Origin: Micromonospora globispora
GTDB lineage: Bacteria > Actinomycetota > Actinomycetes > Mycobacteriales > Micromonosporaceae
NCBI RefSeq assembly: GCF_003857015.1
Contig: NZ_QGGF01000076.1
Span: 1-64,000 of the forward strand
DNA length: 64,000 nt
Direction: 5' to 3'
Made by a program: the position numbers and the translations under genes. The notes below the pieces were generated by a model. It made no database searches and was not told the DNA's origin. It worked only from the letters and a program-made list of their open reading frames with translations. Shown piece by piece: positions 62,222 through 64,000 of the stretch (the stretch's first letter is position 1; each line of letters opens with the position of its first letter).

Positions 62222-63127
62222 TCACACGCCGGCGGCGGTGACGATCGCGTCGGTGGCGAAACCGAGCAGCAGCCCGGCCAGCAGACCCCAGGTGAAGATG
62301 TGCTTGGGGCCCATTCGGCGACCGACGGCGAGCAGCTCGATGACCACGTACAGGATCGACCCGGCGGCCAGCGCCAGGAACGCGACGCTGATGAGGTCGT
62401 TGGTGAATTGCTGCCCGATCAGTGTTCCCAGGAAGGTAGGCCCGCCACCGATCAGGCCGAGCGCAGCCAGGTAGCCCCAGGACGGGCGTGTGCCCGCAGC
62501 AGCCAGGGGCGCCACGATGCCGAAGCCTTCGGTGGCATTGTGCAACCCGAACCCGATGATCAGCAGCACGGCCAGGGCGATCTCCCCCTGGGCAGCCGAG
62601 TTGCCGATGGCCAGTCCCTCGGCGAAGTTGTGTAACCCGATGCCGACCGCGATCAGCAGGGCGAGCTGCCGGGCAGGGCTGCCCCAGGCCCCCCGATCCG
62701 CACCAGCAGCTACGGGCGCGAGAGCGGTGGCGCCGCGTTCGGCGGCCGGGGCGGCGTCACCCGCGCCGACGCTGACAGCCACCGGCGGGCTCACCACAGC
62801 AGCCACCGGGGGGCTCATTCGCGCACGGCGGCCAGCCATCCACCGGTCGAAGTACACCAGCCCGAGCAGCCCGACCGCGAGACCACCGCCCAGTACCACC
62901 CCGTCGACGACAGCCGAGCCGTAGGCCTGCTTGCCGACCGCCTCGTCGAGGGGCTCCCACGCGTGCGTGAGGACGTCCCACAGCAGGAACAGCAGGATGC
63001 CGATGGCTGTGGCGTTGAGCAGCGCCCGCATCCGCGGCGCTGGGCTGCGCAGCCGTCCGATGGGCAGGCCGAGAAAGATGGTGAACCCGGCGATGGCACC
63101 GAGCAGGGCAATCTGGGACGCGGACAC
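62222..63127 (-). CDS. ZIP-family divalent metal transporter
   Basis: 301 aa with about eight hydrophobic segments. The ZIP signature in helix IV is GIGLHNFAEGLAIGNSAAQG and in helix V GFGLHNATEGFGIVAPL, giving the HN..EG metal site. A variable loop rich in Ala, Pro and Val lies between helices III and IV (about residues 105-150), usually the metal-responsive loop. It should import Zn(II), Fe(II) or a similar ion. GTG 63127 follows GGAG at 7 nt. An iron-box-like operator is located 35-53 nt upstream, so it is probably induced under iron limitation (inference). Confidence 0.93.
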   Translation of the reverse strand: MSASQIALLGAIAGFTIFLGLPIGRLRSPAPRMRALLNATAIGILLFLLWDVLTHAWEPLDEAVGKQAYGSAVVDGVVLGGGLAVGLLGLVYFDRWMAGRRARMSPPVAAVVSPPVAVSVGAGDAAPAAERGATALAPVAAGADRGAWGSPARQLALLIAVGIGLHNFAEGLAIGNSAAQGEIALAVLLIIGFGLHNATEGFGIVAPLAAAGTRPSWGYLAALGLIGGGPTFLGTLIGQQFTNDLISVAFLALAAGSILYVVIELLAVGRRMGPKHIFTWGLLAGLLLGFATDAIVTAAGV

Positions 63128-63161
63128 GGGCTCACTCCGACGACGGGAATACAGACGAGTG

Positions 63162-63180
63162 TTAGGTTAGCCTTGCTATA
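63162..63180. promoter_or_regulatory. DtxR/IdeR-like iron box upstream of the ZIP transporter
   Basis: TTAGGTTAGCCTTGCTATA matches the DtxR-family consensus TTAGGTTAGSCTAACCTAA at 14 of 19 positions; the left arm TTAGGTTAG is perfect. It is 35 nt before the start codon, where bound repressor would block the promoter. Confidence 0.75.
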
Positions 63181-63398
63181 CCCGTGGAACAAGTCCGGCC
63201 TTTAGCATGGCACCGTCCGCTCGCAGCTCAAGCTGGGGGGACCCTCCCAGGTACCGGCACCACCGACGGTGAAGGTGCGTCGGCGCTCGGCGAACCCGAG
63301 CACGAGGTTGGACCGGGCCCGGGCCGGCGGGAGCTGCCACCATGGCGGCGCCCACCGACCTTGGCCGGATACTCCGAGAACAGCCTGCGGCTGCCTGG

Positions 63399-64000
63399 TC
63401 ACCGCTGCAGGGCAGGACTCCTTCCGTCCGTCGGCACCGCCGGCGACGTGTCCCGCTTTGTGATGCTCAGGTAGACGACCAGTGCCAGGATCGTCGCCAG
63501 GAACAGGACGCTGGTCACGACCGTGCCCAGACCGAGACCCCCGTCGTCCTGGGCCTGGGACAGGTAGTCGCCCAACGACGCGCCGAGCGGGCGGGTCAGG
63601 ACGTAGGCGATCCAGAAGGCCGGGATCGCGCCCAGCCAGGACCGGGAGTACACCGCCGCCACCAGAGCAATCAGAGCGCCGAAGATGAGCCCGGACCGCC
63701 AATAGCCCAGATCCATGCTTTCCGCCAGCAGATCCCCCGCGGCCGTACCGAGGGCGAACGTGAACAGGATCGCCGCCCAGTAGAACCCCTCCCGCCGGGA
63801 GGTGACGATCGTGTGGATCGACAAGGTGCGCTCGCTGCGGTACCAGGCCATGAACGTCGCCGCGAGCGCCACGGCGAAGACGGCCGTGGTGACCTCCAAC
63901 GGCACGCCGAGGTTGTCCACCAGGTTGTCGGTGATCAGCGTGCCCACGATGCTGATCAACACGACCGCCAGCCAGTAGACCCAAGGAACGTACCGGTCGG
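63399..64000 (-). CDS. COG4705-like membrane protein (partial, runs off the window)
   Basis: The visible C-terminal ~200 aa hold at least five hydrophobic segments: YVPWVYWLAVVLISIVGTLI, TDNLVDNLGVPLEVTT with VFAVALAATFMAWY, GFYWAAILFTFALGTAAGDL, IFGALIALVAAVYS and VLFLATILALVVYL. The pattern RSERTLSIHTIVTSRREGFYW and GTAAGDLLAES matches COG4705 membrane-anchored proteins of unknown function. The N-terminus lies beyond 64000. It is separated from the ZIP gene by about 270 bp without visible features except the iron box. Confidence 0.8.
   Translation of the reverse strand, partial: DRYVPWVYWLAVVLISIVGTLITDNLVDNLGVPLEVTTAVFAVALAATFMAWYRSERTLSIHTIVTSRREGFYWAAILFTFALGTAAGDLLAESMDLGYWRSGLIFGALIALVAAVYSRSWLGAIPAFWIAYVLTRPLGASLGDYLSQAQDDGGLGLGTVVTSVLFLATILALVVYLSITKRDTSPAVPTDGRSPALQR

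Overview
The window reads as chromosomal DNA of a high-GC actinomycete. Base composition is very GC-rich throughout, genes are tightly packed with ATGA/GTGA overlaps, GTG starts are frequent, and the families present (mycothiol-type maleylpyruvate isomerase domain relic, DtxR/IdeR-like iron box, IclR-controlled glycerol genes, NYN-LOTUS protein, SCO6745 family) are typical of that group. Micromonosporaceae is my best guess at family level, from general resemblance only. I saw no tRNA, rRNA, CRISPR array or prophage.

Layout. 0.1-2.4 kb: uppP and a secreted glycerophosphodiesterase. 2.4-3.5 kb: a scar holding a sialidase 3' relic and a truncated IS3-family element. 3.7-8.8 kb: ABC ATPase, permease and a secreted beta-propeller/phosphoesterase in one apparent operon closed by an 18-bp-stem terminator. 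9-13.1 kb: an ArsR-type regulator whose metal cysteines are replaced by serine, an SRPBCC protein, an ArsM-like methyltransferase and a tetraether-lipid-synthase-like (Tes/MJ0619) radical SAM enzyme. 13.1-19.2 kb: a decayed zone with relics of a disulfide oxidoreductase, a maleylpyruvate-isomerase-N protein and a DUF1737 protein, a frameshifted GNAT, an internally deleted TnpB element with inverted repeats, and a frameshifted hypothetical gene. 19.3-31 kb: secreted and membrane functions (hydrolase-like secreted protein, DHA2 efflux pump, PQQ-type sugar dehydrogenase with PKD domain, Tat-exported sugar isomerase, acyltransferase) plus a thioesterase and an alcohol dehydrogenase. 31-39.4 kb: a molybdopterin oxidoreductase with a TetR-type operator, then a glycerol block (glpD, two different glycerol kinases, IclR regulator). 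39.5-46.8 kb: a seven-gene acyl-CoA catabolic operon divergent from a TetR gene. 46.9-54.1 kb: small enzymes, an NYN-LOTUS protein, a transaminase/SDR pair with its own TetR and operator, and two small proteins under divergent stress-sigma-like promoters. 54.2-59.1 kb: FadD and a large secreted BNR-repeat protein. 59.2-64 kb: an MFS pump, an RNA-repair-like pair (polynucleotide-kinase-like P-loop protein plus Thg1-like polymerase), a ZIP metal transporter behind an iron box, and a membrane protein running off the end.

How it works together. Glycerol would be phosphorylated by either GlpK and oxidised by GlpD under IclR control, with glycerol 3-phosphate also supplied by the secreted glycerophosphodiesterase. 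The 39.9-46.0 kb operon pairs an APH-fold kinase with an acyl-CoA dehydrogenase, the split arrangement known from bacterial LvaA/LvaC and mammalian ACAD10/11, so it probably degrades 4-hydroxyacyl-CoA-type substrates. The least characterised combinations, and the best candidates for new biology, are the Tes-like radical SAM/ArsM-like pair (10.7-13.1 kb) and the kinase/Thg1-like pair (60.6-61.8 kb). At least four reading frames are broken by what look like single-base indels, so either decay or sequence error must be considered in several places.
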